Shown: in pieces, positions 18,027-26,698 of the stretch
Layout of the letters: each line of letters starts with the position of its first letter
How positions within the stretch are numbered: the stretch's first letter is position 1
DNA from: Streptomyces triticirhizae
GTDB lineage: Bacteria > Actinomycetota > Actinomycetes > Streptomycetales > Streptomycetaceae
Assembly: GCF_003696235.1 (NCBI RefSeq)
Contig: NZ_RFFJ01000015.1
Location: forward strand, 1-52,569
Reading direction: 5' to 3'
DNA: 52,569 nucleotides
Notes under the pieces: model-generated
What the model saw: the letters and a program-made list of their open reading frames with translations, nothing else
What the model was told of the DNA's origin: nothing
Database searches by the model: none
Position numbers and translations under genes: made by a program

Positions 18027-18245
18027 CTACTGGCCGCCCTTCTGAACGAAGCTGCGCACGAAGTCCTCGGCGTTCGACTCCAACACCTCGTCGATCTCGT
18101 CCAGGACCGAGTCCACATCGTCCGTCAGGGCCTCCTGACGCTCCTTGAGATCCTCGGAGACCTCGGCGTCCTGCGCCTGCTCCTCGGTCTCCTCGCTGGT
18201 ACGCGACGCCCTCTGCTGGCCGCCGCCGGTGTCCTTGGTCGCCAT
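18027..18245 (-). CDS. pup: prokaryotic ubiquitin-like protein Pup
   Basis: This 72-residue protein begins MATKDTGGGQQ. It is rich in Glu and Asp, has the central helix region DLKERQEALTDDVDSVLDEID that binds Arc/Mpa coiled coils, and ends FVRSFVQKGGQ. The C-terminal Gln must be deamidated by Dop before PafA can attach Pup to lysines. The ATG at 18245 fits family length; an in-frame GTG lies 3 codons upstream. AGGGAG abuts the ATG. A TAGGGT promoter lies about 40 bp upstream. Confidence 0.98.
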   Translation of the reverse strand: MATKDTGGGQQRASRTSEETEEQAQDAEVSEDLKERQEALTDDVDSVLDEIDEVLESNAEDFVRSFVQKGGQ

Positions 18246-18285
18246 CTCCCTCACCCCATGCTCAGCTGTGACGTGACAAGATCAG

Positions 18286-18308
18286 ACCCTACTAGCCGGG
18301 GCTGACAT
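18286..18308 (-). promoter_or_regulatory. candidate pup promoter with a partial RecA-NDp match
   Basis: On the minus strand, ATGTCAGCC is followed by exactly 8 nt and TAGGGT (18286-18291). The TGTCAG core matches the PafBC element TTGTCRGTG at 6 of 9 positions with the correct spacing. The TAGGGTCTG -10 region matches the arc upstream sequence. Confidence 0.45.
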
Positions 18309-18368
18309 CGGCTTCTCGGAGCGGATGCGTCCGGAACCCACCCTGATCATTCCCTGATCGGGGGCGAG

Positions 18369-19880
18369 TCAGCCGCCGGAGAGCGCCCTGACGAGATCCT
18401 CGGCCGTCTCGGAGCGCTCAAGCAACCCCTCCACGTGCTCCCGGGTCCCGCGCAGCGGGTCCATGGTCGGCACCCGTTGGAGCGAGTCGCGCCCGGGCAG
18501 GTCGAAGATCACCGAGTCCCAGGAGGCGGCGGCCACATGCTCCGCGTACCGCTCCAGGCAACGGCCCCTGAAGTACGCCCTGGTGTCCTCGGGCGGCCGC
18601 CGCCGCGCGCGGGTCACCTCGTCCTCGTCGAGCAGGGTCCGCATCCGGCCGCGCGCCACCAGCCGGTTGTAGAGGCCCTTGTCGGGCCGCACGTCCGCGT
18701 ACTGGAGGTCGACCAGGTGCAGCCTGGCCGCCTCCCAGCCCAGCCCGTCCCGCCGCCGGTAGCCCTCCATCAGCTCCCGCTTGGCCACCCAGTCCAGCTG
18801 GTTGGCCAGGCTCATCGGGTCGCTCTCCAGCCGGGTCAGCACGTCCTCCCAGCGCGTCAGCACGTCCACGGTCTGCTCGTCGGCGTCCGCGCCCCAGCGC
18901 TCCTCGACGTACTTGCGGGCCAGTTCGTAGAACTCCATCTGGAGCTGCGTGGCGGTCAGTCGCCGGCCGCTGCGCAGCGTCACCAGCTCCTTGAGCGAGG
19001 GGTCGTGGCTGACCCGGTGCAGGGTGCGCACCGGCTGGTCCACGGCGAGGTCGACGGCGATGAAGCCGTCCTCGATCATGGACAGCACCAGCGCGGTGGT
19101 GCCCAGCTTCAGATAGGTGGAGATCTCCGAGAGGTTGGCGTCGCCGATGATCACGTGGAGGCGGCGGTAGCGCTCGGCGTCCGCGTGCGGCTCGTCCCTG
19201 GTGTTGATGATGGGGCGCTTGAGGGTGGTCTCCAGGCCCACCTCGACCTCGAAGTAGTCGGCGCGCTGGCTGATCTGGAAGCCGTGCTCCCCGCCGTCCT
19301 GCCCGAGGCCGACCCGGCCGGCGCCGCAGACCACCTGGCGGGAGACGAAGAACGGCGTCAGGTGCCGCACGATCTCGGAGAACGGGGTCTCCCGCTTCAT
19401 CAGGTAGTTCTCGTGGGTGCCGTAGGAGGCGCCCTTGTTGTCCGTGTTGTTCTTGTAGAGCAGGATCGGCTGGGCGCCCGGCACCTCGCCGGCGCGCTGG
19501 GCCGCCTCGGCCATGATCCGCTCCCCCGCCTTGTCCCAGAGCACCGCGTCCAGCGGGTTGGTGGTCTCGGGGGCGCTGTACTCGGGGTGCGCGTGGTCGA
19601 CGTAGAGCCGGGCGCCGTTGGTGAGGATGACGTTGGCCAGGCCGATGTCCTCGTCGGTGAGCTGGCTGGCGTCGGCGTTGTCCCTGGCCAGGTCGAAGCC
19701 CCTGGCGTCGCGGAGCGGGTTCTCCTCCTCGAAGTCCCAACGGGCTCTTCTGGCGCGGTGCATGGCCGCCGCGTAGGCGTTGACGACCTGGGAGGAGCTG
19801 AGCATGGCGTTGGCGTTGGGGTGGCCAGGGACGGAGACGCCGTACTCGGTCTCGATGCCCATCACTCGCCGTACGGTCAT
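18369..19880 (-). CDS. dop: deamidase/depupylase of Pup, Dop
   Basis: This 503-residue PafA homologue begins [16 protein letters not shown]. It carries [17 protein letters not shown] near 140 and [15 protein letters not shown] near 235. It converts the Pup C-terminal Gln to Glu and also removes Pup from substrates. ATG at 19880 is preceded by AAGGAGG; the open frame extending 127 codons upstream crosses the arc terminator and is not family-like. It is 103 bp upstream of the pup promoter element and 114 bp or more from pup itself. Confidence 0.96.
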   Translation of the reverse strand: MTVRRVMGIETEYGVSVPGHPNANAMLSSSQVVNAYAAAMHRARRARWDFEEENPLRDARGFDLARDNADASQLTDEDIGLANVILTNGARLYVDHAHPEYSAPETTNPLDAVLWDKAGERIMAEAAQRAGEVPGAQPILLYKNNTDNKGASYGTHENYLMKRETPFSEIVRHLTPFFVSRQVVCGAGRVGLGQDGGEHGFQISQRADYFEVEVGLETTLKRPIINTRDEPHADAERYRRLHVIIGDANLSEISTYLKLGTTALVLSMIEDGFIAVDLAVDQPVRTLHRVSHDPSLKELVTLRSGRRLTATQLQMEFYELARKYVEERWGADADEQTVDVLTRWEDVLTRLESDPMSLANQLDWVAKRELMEGYRRRDGLGWEAARLHLVDLQYADVRPDKGLYNRLVARGRMRTLLDEDEVTRARRRPPEDTRAYFRGRCLERYAEHVAAASWDSVIFDLPGRDSLQRVPTMDPLRGTREHVEGLLERSETAEDLVRALSGG

Positions 19881-19993
19881 GCGGCCCTCCTTGCCTCGCG
19901 GTGTCCTCGGGACCCGGTCGCTGCCTAGCAGCCTAGGCGACACGGGGTGCGGTGAGGAGATCACCGCGAGTTTCCCTGGACGGTCTGGGAACG

Positions 19994-20036
19994 CGTCCGG
20001 CTGCGGGCCACGCCTCGCGTGCCCCGCAGCCGGACG
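19994..20036 (-). terminator. strong terminator between arc and dop
   Basis: A 14-bp perfect stem (19994-20007 with 20023-20036) continues past one mismatch into CACG/CGTG around a 5-nt loop. It lies about 40 nt beyond the arc stop codon, so dop probably relies on a promoter between it and 19880. Confidence 0.85.
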
Positions 20037-20077
20037 TCGTCGCTCGCTGCTTAAGAACGGTCCTACAGGTGAAGGTC

Positions 20078-21844
20078 CTACAGGTACTGGCCGGTGTTGG
20101 CCACCGTGTCGATGGAACGGCCGGTGTCGCCGCCCTGCTTGCCGGTGACCAGCGTGCGGATGAAGACGATCCGCTCGCCCTTCTTGCCGGAGATCCGGGC
20201 CCAGTCGTCCGGGTTGGTGGTGTTGGGCAGGTCCTCGTTCTCCTTGAACTCGTCGACGCACGCCGAGATCAGGTGGGAGACGCGGATGCCCTTCTGCTGG
20301 TGGTCGAGGAAGTCCTTGATCGCCATCTTCTTGGCCCGGTCCACGATGTTCTGGATCATGGCGCCGGAGTTGAAGTCCTTGAAGTACAGGACCTCCTTGT
20401 CACCGTTGGCGTAGGTGACCTCCAGGAAGCGGTTCTCCTCGGTCTCCGCGTACATCTGCTCCACGACGGTCTGGATCATGCCGTCGATGGCGGCCTCCGC
20501 GTTGCCCTGGTGCTCGCCGAGGTCGTCGTCGTGCAGCGGCAGGCGCGGGGTGAGGTACTTGGAGAAGATGTCGCGGGCGGCCTCGGCGTCGGGGCGCTCG
20601 ATCTTGATCTTCACGTCGAGGCGTCCCGGGCGCAGGATCGCCGGGTCGATCATGTCCTCGCGGTTGGAGGCGCCGATCACGATGACGTTCTCCAGCCCCT
20701 CCACGCCGTCGATCTCGGAGAGCAGCTGGGGAACGATGGTGTTCTCCACGTCCGAGCTGACGCCCGAGCCACGGGTGCGGAAGAGGGAGTCCATCTCGTC
20801 GAAGAAGACGATGACGGGCGTGCCCTCGCTGGCCTTCTCCCTGGCCCGCTGGAAGACCAGGCGGATGTGGCGCTCGGTCTCGCCCACGTACTTGTTGAGC
20901 AGCTCGGGGCCCTTGATGTTGAGGAAGAAGCTCTTCCCCGCCGGCTTGCCGGTGACCTCGGCGACCTTCTTGGCGAGGGAGTTGGCCACGGCCTTGGCGA
21001 TGAGCGTCTTGCCGCAGCCGGGCGGGCCGTAGAGCAGCACGCCCTTGGGCGGGCGCAGCTCGTGCTCGCGGAACAGGTCCGGGTAGAGGTACGGCAGCTC
21101 GACCGCGTCCCTGATCAGCTCGATCTGGCCGCCGAGGCCGCCGATCCGGGTGTAGTCGATGTCCGGGACCTCTTCGAGGACCAGCTCCTCGACCTCGCTC
21201 TTGGGCACCACCTCGAAGACGTAGCCGGAGCGCGGCTCCAGCAGCAGCGCGTCCCCGGCCCGCAGGGTCGAGGCCATCAGCGGCTCGGCGAGCTTGACGA
21301 CGCGCTCCTCGTCGGTGTGGCCGACCACCAGCGCGCGCTCGCCGTCCTCCAGGACCTCCTTGAGGGTGACGATGTCGCCGGCGTTCTCGAACTCCATCGC
21401 GGCGACGATGTTCAGCGCCTCGTTGAGCATGACCTCCTGGCCACGCCGCAGCTCGGCGAGTTCGAGTCCGGGGCTGACGTTGACCCGGAGCTTGCGGCCG
21501 CCGGTGAAGATGTCGGCGGTGCCGTCCTCGTTGGCGGCCAGGAAGACCCCGAAGCCCGAGGGCGGCTGGGCGAGCCTGTCTACCTCCTCCTTGAGCGCGA
21601 CGATCTGGTCACGCGCCTCCCGAAGGGTGCTCGCGAGCCGTTCGTTCTGCGCGGACACGCCGGCCAGATTCGTCTGTAGCTCAACGATCCGCTCTTCGAG
21701 AATCCGAGTGTGCCGCGGCGAATCGGCCAGCTTGCGGCGCAGGACGGTGATCTCCTGCTCAAGGTCGGCGATCTGGCGGGCCTGGTCGTCGGAACCTCGC
21801 CCGGACCGGATGCCGCGGTTGCTGTCGTCGTTCTGGGATACCAC
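20078..21844 (-). CDS. arc: proteasome-activating AAA+ ATPase Arc (Mpa)
   Basis: This 588-residue protein has an N-terminal coiled coil (about residues 15-75) that binds Pup, then OB domains ([20 protein letters not shown]). The AAA+ module has Walker A GPPGCGKT near 280 and Walker [13 protein letters not shown] near 340. It ends GQYL, the C-terminal tail that docks on the proteasome core and opens its gate. GTG at 21844 is preferred because GGAGGAGG precedes it by 8 nt; the TTG six codons upstream overlaps that site. Confidence 0.96.
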   Translation of the reverse strand: MVSQNDDSNRGIRSGRGSDDQARQIADLEQEITVLRRKLADSPRHTRILEERIVELQTNLAGVSAQNERLASTLREARDQIVALKEEVDRLAQPPSGFGVFLAANEDGTADIFTGGRKLRVNVSPGLELAELRRGQEVMLNEALNIVAAMEFENAGDIVTLKEVLEDGERALVVGHTDEERVVKLAEPLMASTLRAGDALLLEPRSGYVFEVVPKSEVEELVLEEVPDIDYTRIGGLGGQIELIRDAVELPYLYPDLFREHELRPPKGVLLYGPPGCGKTLIAKAVANSLAKKVAEVTGKPAGKSFFLNIKGPELLNKYVGETERHIRLVFQRAREKASEGTPVIVFFDEMDSLFRTRGSGVSSDVENTIVPQLLSEIDGVEGLENVIVIGASNREDMIDPAILRPGRLDVKIKIERPDAEAARDIFSKYLTPRLPLHDDDLGEHQGNAEAAIDGMIQTVVEQMYAETEENRFLEVTYANGDKEVLYFKDFNSGAMIQNIVDRAKKMAIKDFLDHQQKGIRVSHLISACVDEFKENEDLPNTTNPDDWARISGKKGERIVFIRTLVTGKQGGDTGRSIDTVANTGQYL

Positions 21845-21882
21845 GGTCCTCACCTCCTCCAAGGGGAGCTGGACGCTTCCAG

Positions 21883-21888
21883 ACCCTA
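21883..21888 (-). promoter_or_regulatory. candidate -10 box of arc (GTAGGGTCTG)
   Basis: TAGGGT on the minus strand lies about 40 bp before the arc GTG start and shares the GTAGGGTCTG string with pup. In the rest of 21889-22109 I see no gene. A TATCGT at 22014-22019 is a possible + strand -10 for the ferredoxin gene. Confidence 0.45.
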
Positions 21889-22109
21889 CCTGGACCGGTG
21901 CAGTTCGAAACCCCTAGATCACAAAGACGGTCGGGGCGTGTCCGATCTTCACCCTTGCGCACTCCCTCACGCCAGGGGGATACCCACCCCACGCCGTCAG
22001 GAAGCGGCCGGTTGTATCGTCGGTGGTGGTCAACACCCGTCGGGGACAGCCGCTTTTGCCGTTCCCGCGCCGCACGGGCCGCCACGAGCGGGCAAGGAGC
22101 GACAGCCGG

Positions 22110-22427
22110 ATGAGCACGCGGAACGAGGCTCCCGAGGCCGAGGAGCTGGAGGTCTGGATCGACCAGGACCTCTGCACCGGGGACGGGATCTGCGCCCAGT
22201 ACGCGCCCGAGGTGTTCGAGTTGGACATCGACGGGCTGGCCTATGTGAAGCCGCCGGTCGCGCCGGGTGAGGAGGCCGAGTTGCTGACCGAGCCGGGGGC
22301 CAGGGCGGTCGTTCCGCTGCCGCTGCTGCGCGAGGTGTCCGACTCGGTCAAGGACTGTCCGGGGCAGTGCATCCATGTGCGGCGGGCCTCGGACGGCGTC
22401 GAGGTGCTGGGGCCGGACGCGGACTGA
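22110..22427 (+). CDS. small ferredoxin ([3Fe-4S]/[4Fe-4S] type)
   Basis: This 105-residue acidic protein has cluster cysteines C22 and C28 (CTGDGIC) and C83 and C87 (CPGQC). The C-x5-C pattern with a distant CP is typical of single-cluster actinobacterial ferredoxins that feed electrons to cytochromes P450 and other oxygenases. ATG at 22110 follows AAGGAG. The longer upstream frame is not family-like. No redox partner is adjacent, so its partner is unknown. Confidence 0.88.
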   Translation: MSTRNEAPEAEELEVWIDQDLCTGDGICAQYAPEVFELDIDGLAYVKPPVAPGEEAELLTEPGARAVVPLPLLREVSDSVKDCPGQCIHVRRASDGVEVLGPDAD

Positions 22428-22453
22428 GGCGGGGCCCGTTCCCCGGCGGGGCG

Positions 22454-23032
22454 TCAGACGCTGTTGGGGGCCCGGTCGGCGATCAGTTCCAGCCGGCCGT
22501 CGCGCCACTCCCAGCGCACGTCGCGCTGGAGGTCGGGGCAGCAGCGGCGGACGTCGGGCGAGGAGTAGCCGACCAGCCGGGCGGAGAAGCCGGTGCCCTC
22601 GGCGGTCAGACCGTCCACGGTCATCTGCTCGGCGGGGTCGACCAGGGTGGCGGTGACCTCGGGGGCGGCGTCCGTTCCCGCCGCGTGGGTGAGCAGGTAC
22701 ATGCCGTTGGGCGGGGAGCCTGAGCCGGCGTCGCAGCGCACCACGGCGACGGTCTCGCCCCGGCCGTCGGCGTCGAGGTCCACCTCGGCCTGGTCGGTGA
22801 CCAGCACGTCGAACGGGCCGCAGTCCAGCGGGTAGTCGGCGGCGGTGGCGTCGGGGCCGGCCGTGGCGACCGCGCCGCCCGAGGTGGCGCCGGCGCCGGT
22901 CGGCTGGACGAGGGCGGCGACCCCGGTCACGGCGGCCACGCCGACGGCGGTGACCAGCCAGTGCCGGGGGCGGGCGTGGGTGTGCGGAAGGCCGTCGGTC
23001 GTGGCGCCCTGGGGCGCTGCCGATTGCTGCAC
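22454..23032 (-). CDS. hypothetical exported or membrane-anchored protein
   Basis: This 192-residue protein has a single hydrophobic segment near residues 25-42 (WLVTAVGVAAVTGVAALV) after a His/Arg-containing N-terminus, consistent with an uncleaved anchor or signal peptide. The outer part holds a VDLDADGRGETVAVVRCDAG strand pattern resembling FG-GAP/VCBS-type repeats and an RRCCPDLQ motif. GTG at 23032 follows AGGAG by 7 nt; an ATG 22 codons upstream lacks such a site. I do not recognise its function. Confidence 0.7.
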   Translation of the reverse strand: MQQSAAPQGATTDGLPHTHARPRHWLVTAVGVAAVTGVAALVQPTGAGATSGGAVATAGPDATAADYPLDCGPFDVLVTDQAEVDLDADGRGETVAVVRCDAGSGSPPNGMYLLTHAAGTDAAPEVTATLVDPAEQMTVDGLTAEGTGFSARLVGYSSPDVRRCCPDLQRDVRWEWRDGRLELIADRAPNSV

Positions 23033-23226
23033 GCGGGGTCTCCTGGGGGCGGGAGGGGGCGTCGGCTGAGGCTCGCCGGCAGACCGGCATGGTGCCATAT
23101 CTCACATCGGCCGGGAACGGCGGGGTCCCTCTCGCCCCGCGCCCCTCACCGTTCCCACCCGTTCCTTCGCCTCCCGCGCGCGTCCGCGTCAACCCCGTGA
23201 CGGGCGGCGGGAGTTCGGCGTGGGGT

Positions 23227-24120
23227 TCAGCCGGTGGCCGAGCCCGGGCCGGTGTAGTCCGAGCCGTAGGCGCCCGGGGCCGGGCGGCGGCGGCGCAGCG
23301 GCGGGGTGACGCCGTCGGCGAGCCGGCGGGCGGTGAGCAGGAAGCCGGTGTGGCCGATCATCCGGTGGTCGGGGCGCACCGCGAGGCCCTCGACGTGCCA
23401 GGTGCGGACCATCGTCTCCCAGGCGGTCGGCTCGTTGAAGCTGCCGTGCTCCCTGATCGTCTCGACGGTGCGCGCGAGTTGGGTGGTGGTGGCGACGTAG
23501 GCGCACACGATGCCGCCGGGCACCAGGGCCTTGGCGACCGGGTCCAGGCACTCCCAGGGCGCGAGCATGTCCAGGATGACGCGGTCCACCTCGGTGTCGG
23601 AGAGGTGGTCCTGGAGGTCCCCGACGGTCAACTCCCAGGCGGGGTGCGGAGTTCCGAAGTACCGGGTGACGTTCTCGCGCGCGATCTCGGCGAAGTCGGC
23701 GCGGCGCTCGTAGGAGTGCAGCATCCCCTGGTCGCCGATGGCCCGCAGCAGGAACGTGGAGAGCGACCCCGAGCCGACGCCGGCCTCGACGACGCGGGCG
23801 CCGGGGAAGATGTCGGCCATCGCCAGGATCTGCCCCGCGTCCTTGGGGTAGACCACGGCGGCCCCACGGGGCATGGACAGGACATAGTCGGGGAGCAGTG
23901 GGCGCAGCGCCAGATAGGCGACGTTTCCCGTGGTGCGGACCACGGTCCCCTCGGGGGCGCCGATCAGCTCGTCGTGCGGGAAGGCTCCCTTGTGGGTGTG
24001 GAAGCTCTTGCCCGCCTCAAGCGTGAACGTGTAGTGGCGTCCCTTGGGGTCGGTCAGCTGTACCTGGTCCCCGACCTCGAAGGGCCCGCGACGGCGGGCG
24101 GCACCGGTCGGTTCGGACAT
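23227..24120 (-). CDS. trmI: tRNA (adenine-58-N1)-methyltransferase TrmI
   Basis: This 297-residue SAM enzyme begins MSEPTGAARRRGPFEVGD. It has the N-terminal beta domain (VQLTDPKGRHYTFTLE), the SAM-binding motif VVEAGVGSGSLSTFLL near residue 100, and VDRVILDMLAPWECL near residue 180. It methylates A58 in the T loop of tRNAs. A TAGGCT -10 box lies exactly 7 nt before the ATG and no ribosome-binding site is visible, so a leaderless mRNA is likely. Confidence 0.93.
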   Translation of the reverse strand: MSEPTGAARRRGPFEVGDQVQLTDPKGRHYTFTLEAGKSFHTHKGAFPHDELIGAPEGTVVRTTGNVAYLALRPLLPDYVLSMPRGAAVVYPKDAGQILAMADIFPGARVVEAGVGSGSLSTFLLRAIGDQGMLHSYERRADFAEIARENVTRYFGTPHPAWELTVGDLQDHLSDTEVDRVILDMLAPWECLDPVAKALVPGGIVCAYVATTTQLARTVETIREHGSFNEPTAWETMVRTWHVEGLAVRPDHRMIGHTGFLLTARRLADGVTPPLRRRRPAPGAYGSDYTGPGSATG

Positions 24121-24127
24121 GGCGGCC

Positions 24128-24133
24128 AGCCTA
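24128..24133 (-). promoter_or_regulatory. -10 box of leaderless trmI (TAGGCT)
   Basis: TAGGCT on the minus strand is separated from the trmI ATG by GGCCGCC, 7 nt. Transcription would begin at or next to the start codon. No clear -35. Confidence 0.55.
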
Positions 24134-24187
24134 GTCCAGGCGCCCCGCCGGCCCGTAATCGAGGCGGGGCAGGCGGCGGGCGGGCGG

Positions 24188-25492
24188 TCAGCCGGCGGGG
24201 CGGGGCGCGGCGGCCGGGCGGCGGCGTTCCATGGCCAGCAGGGCCTCGTCGACGTCGCGGTAGGACAGGACGCCGTACACCTCGCCGTTCTCCTCGACGA
24301 CCAGGTACTCGCTGGCCGGGGTGGCGTCGAGGTGGTCCAGCAGCGCCTCGCCGGTGAGGTCGGCCGGCACCCGCGTCCCCTCGGTCAGCTCCTCGGCCAG
24401 GGCGACCACCGGCACCCAGGGCCTGCGGTCGTCGGGGACGCCGGCGATGCCCGCCTCCCGCACCAGCGCGAGCGGGGCGCCGTCGTCGTCGACCACGATG
24501 AGGGCCTTGGCGCCGACCTCGTTGGCGCGGCGCAGCGCCTCGGCGAGGGAGGTCTCGCCGGGCACGGGGATGGCGCGGCGGGTCAGCGCGCGGGCGGTGA
24601 GCGAGGGGAGTTGGGCGTTGCGCCTGGCCTGGCTCAGGCCCCGCCCAGCGGCCAGCCAGATGATCGCGGCCAGCACGGCGGCGAGCAGGGCGTCGAGCAG
24701 CGGCTGGAGGCCGCCGAACGCGCCACGGTCGTCGGCGGCCAGGTGGGTCGCGGTGGGAAACCCGACGAGCACCACCAGCGCCAGCGCCCGCCCGGTCCAG
24801 GCGGTGACGACGGTGCCGCGCAGCACGTCGCCGGTGCGCCACCAGATGACGGCGCGCAGCATCCGGCCGCCGTCCAGAGGCAGTCCCGGCAGCAGGTTGA
24901 AGACGGCGACGATCAGGTTGGAGATCATCAGCGCGGCGACCAACACGCCGGGCACGGTGCCGGGTTCGACGGCCAGCATGGCGAGGGCGAACACCCCGGC
25001 CAGGACGAGGGAGAGCAACGGCCCCGAGCCGACGACCACCAGGTCCCTGCGGGGCGTGGTCGACCGGTCGTCGATCTCCGAGGCGCCGCCGATGAACTGG
25101 ATCAACACCCGGTGCACGGGCAGGCCCAGGCGGAGCGCGGCGTAGGTGTGGGCCAACTCGTGGACCAGCACGGAGCCGTAGAAGGCGACGGCGAAGAAGA
25201 GCGCCACCAGGTAGCGTTCCGGGCCCAGTTCGGGCAGCGCGCGGTCGAGTTGGTGGCCGAGGAGCAGGGTGATCAGCGCGGCGACCAGGAACCAGCTGGG
25301 GGTCACATAGATGGGCACGCCCCGGACGCGGCCCACCCGGAGGGCGCCGCGCGGGCGGCGCGGGTCCCGGGCGTCCCGGTTCTCCGGGACCTCCCGGCCC
25401 TCCGGGGCGTCCCGGCCCTCCGGGGCGTCCCGGTTCTCCGGGTCCCCCGGGCTCTCCGGGTCGGGTGACCGGTCGGTCGTGGTCTCTGCCAC
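24188..25492 (-). CDS. site-2 protease family M50 metalloprotease with CBS domains
   Basis: This 434-residue protein has about six membrane segments, the zinc motif HELAH (residues 111-115) and NLLPGLPLDGG (199-209) with the third zinc ligand Asp. Two CBS domains follow from about residue 310 (GETSLAEALRRANEVGAKAL, LVVEENGEVYGVLSYRDVDE). Such enzymes cut substrates inside membranes, and CBS domains often sense adenine nucleotides. The first 50 residues are disordered with PEGRDA-like repeats. GTG at 25492 follows GAGGGG. The substrate is unknown. Confidence 0.9.
   Translation of the reverse strand: MAETTTDRSPDPESPGDPENRDAPEGRDAPEGREVPENRDARDPRRPRGALRVGRVRGVPIYVTPSWFLVAALITLLLGHQLDRALPELGPERYLVALFFAVAFYGSVLVHELAHTYAALRLGLPVHRVLIQFIGGASEIDDRSTTPRRDLVVVGSGPLLSLVLAGVFALAMLAVEPGTVPGVLVAALMISNLIVAVFNLLPGLPLDGGRMLRAVIWWRTGDVLRGTVVTAWTGRALALVVLVGFPTATHLAADDRGAFGGLQPLLDALLAAVLAAIIWLAAGRGLSQARRNAQLPSLTARALTRRAIPVPGETSLAEALRRANEVGAKALIVVDDDGAPLALVREAGIAGVPDDRRPWVPVVALAEELTEGTRVPADLTGEALLDHLDATPASEYLVVEENGEVYGVLSYRDVDEALLAMERRRPAAAPRPAG
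25372..25461. repeat. five tandem 18-bp repeats in the protease gene
   Basis: Five consecutive imperfect 18-bp units (25372, 25390, 25408, 25426, 25444), core CGTCCCGGCCCTCCGGGG, encode PE[GN]R[DE][AV]-type hexapeptides in the N-terminal tail. Copy number is likely variable between strains. Confidence 0.85.
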
Positions 25493-25587
25493 CTGATCCC
25501 CTCGTCGCCTCGCGGCCTCGCGCCTCGCCTCCGGGACGCGGTCCGATGGTCCCGCACCGTGAGCGTGGAGTCGATGGTATGGGCTGA

Positions 25588-25610
25588 GTGTCAGTGACGC
25601 GCCGTAGGGT
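25588..25610 (+). promoter_or_regulatory. candidate PafBC-dependent (RecA-NDp) promoter of the RecB-family nuclease gene
   Basis: GTGTCAGTG (25588-25596) matches TTGTCRGTG at 8 of 9 positions. It is followed by exactly 8 nt and a perfect TANNNT box, TAGGGT (25605-25610). Seven nt later comes the ATG at 25618, so the mRNA is probably leaderless. Confidence 0.75.
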
Positions 25611-25617
25611 ACGCCGC

Positions 25618-26646
25618 ATGACTCGCTCCACCGCGGCGCCACCGCGCTCCCTCTCCCCCTCCCGGGCCGCCGACTTCCAACAGTGCCCGCTGCTCTACCG
25701 GTTCCGCGTCATCGACCGGCTGCCCGAGGAGCCGAACGAGGCGGCCACCAGGGGCACGGTGGTGCACGCGGTGTTGGAGCGGGTCTTCGACGCGCCGGCG
25801 GCCGAGCGGAGCGTGCCGGGGGCGCGGGCGTTGGTGGCGCCGGAGTGGCGCCGACTGCTGGAGCGGCGGCCGGAGTTGGCGCGGCTGTTCCGGGCGGGCG
25901 GCGCGGCAGCGGAGGACGCGGAGGACGCGGGGGCGGCCGAGGGGGCCGCCGGGGCCGAGGAGGGGGCTGACGGGGCGTCGGCGGGCGAGCCGGAGCTGGA
26001 CCAGGAGCGGCTGGCGGCGTTCCTGGCGGAGGCCGAACGGCTGGTGGAGCGGTGGTTCACGCTGGAGGACCCGACGCGCCTTGAGCCGGCGGAGCGGGAG
26101 TTGTGGGTCGAGACCACGTTGGAGTCCGGGCTGCGGCTGCGCGGGGTGATCGACCGGGTGGACGTGGCGCCCGGCGGGGACATCAGGATCGTCGACTACA
26201 AGACGGGCAAGGCGCCGCCGGCGGAGTTCGCGGCCGGCGCGCTCTTCCAGATGAAGTTCTACGCGCTGGTGCTGTGGCGGCTGCGGGGAGTGGTGCCGCG
26301 CCGGCTCCAGTTGGTGTATCTGGGCAGCGGCGAGGTGCTCACCTACGACCCGGACGAGGCCGATCTGCGGGGCGTGGAGCGGAAGGTGCTGGCGCTGTGG
26401 GAGGCGATCCAGCGCGCCACGGAGTCGGGCGACTGGCGGCCCAGGCGTGGGCGGCTGTGCGGCTGGTGTGACCACCGGGCGCGCTGCCCGGAGTTCGGGG
26501 GCACTCCCCCGCCGTACCCGTTGCACATCCAGACGGCGTTGCCGCTGCCGGCACAGGCCGGCGGCGAGACGGGCGAGGAGCGGGGCGCCGGGCCGGCGCG
26601 GGAGGACGCCCGGACGCCCGTGGCTGAGCCGGGTGCGCCAGAATGA
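25618..26646 (+). CDS. RecB-family PD-(D/E)XK exonuclease with Fe-S cysteines
   Basis: This 342-residue nuclease has GVIDRVD (residues 176-182) and VDYKTGK (192-198), the PD-(D/E)XK core with Asp193 and Lys195. Cys23 (QQCPLL) plus C281, C284 and C290 (CGWCDHRARC) form the four-cysteine iron-sulfur staple of AddB/Cas4-like nucleases. It likely processes DNA ends in repair. An Ala/Glu/Gly-rich insert occupies about residues 96-125. The start at 25618 is supported by the promoter lying 7 nt upstream. Confidence 0.9.
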   Translation: MTRSTAAPPRSLSPSRAADFQQCPLLYRFRVIDRLPEEPNEAATRGTVVHAVLERVFDAPAAERSVPGARALVAPEWRRLLERRPELARLFRAGGAAAEDAEDAGAAEGAAGAEEGADGASAGEPELDQERLAAFLAEAERLVERWFTLEDPTRLEPAERELWVETTLESGLRLRGVIDRVDVAPGGDIRIVDYKTGKAPPAEFAAGALFQMKFYALVLWRLRGVVPRRLQLVYLGSGEVLTYDPDEADLRGVERKVLALWEAIQRATESGDWRPRRGRLCGWCDHRARCPEFGGTPPPYPLHIQTALPLPAQAGGETGEERGAGPAREDARTPVAEPGAPE

Positions 26647-26698
26647 TCGTGCCCGGCCGCACCGATGTGACCGACCTCCCCGACCGAAGGGCGCTTCG

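Noticed and set aside
22017..22040. TCGTCGGTG-like string upstream of the ferredoxin gene
   Set aside because: No -10 box at N8 spacing, and the ferredoxin start is about 90 bp away with its own ribosome-binding site.
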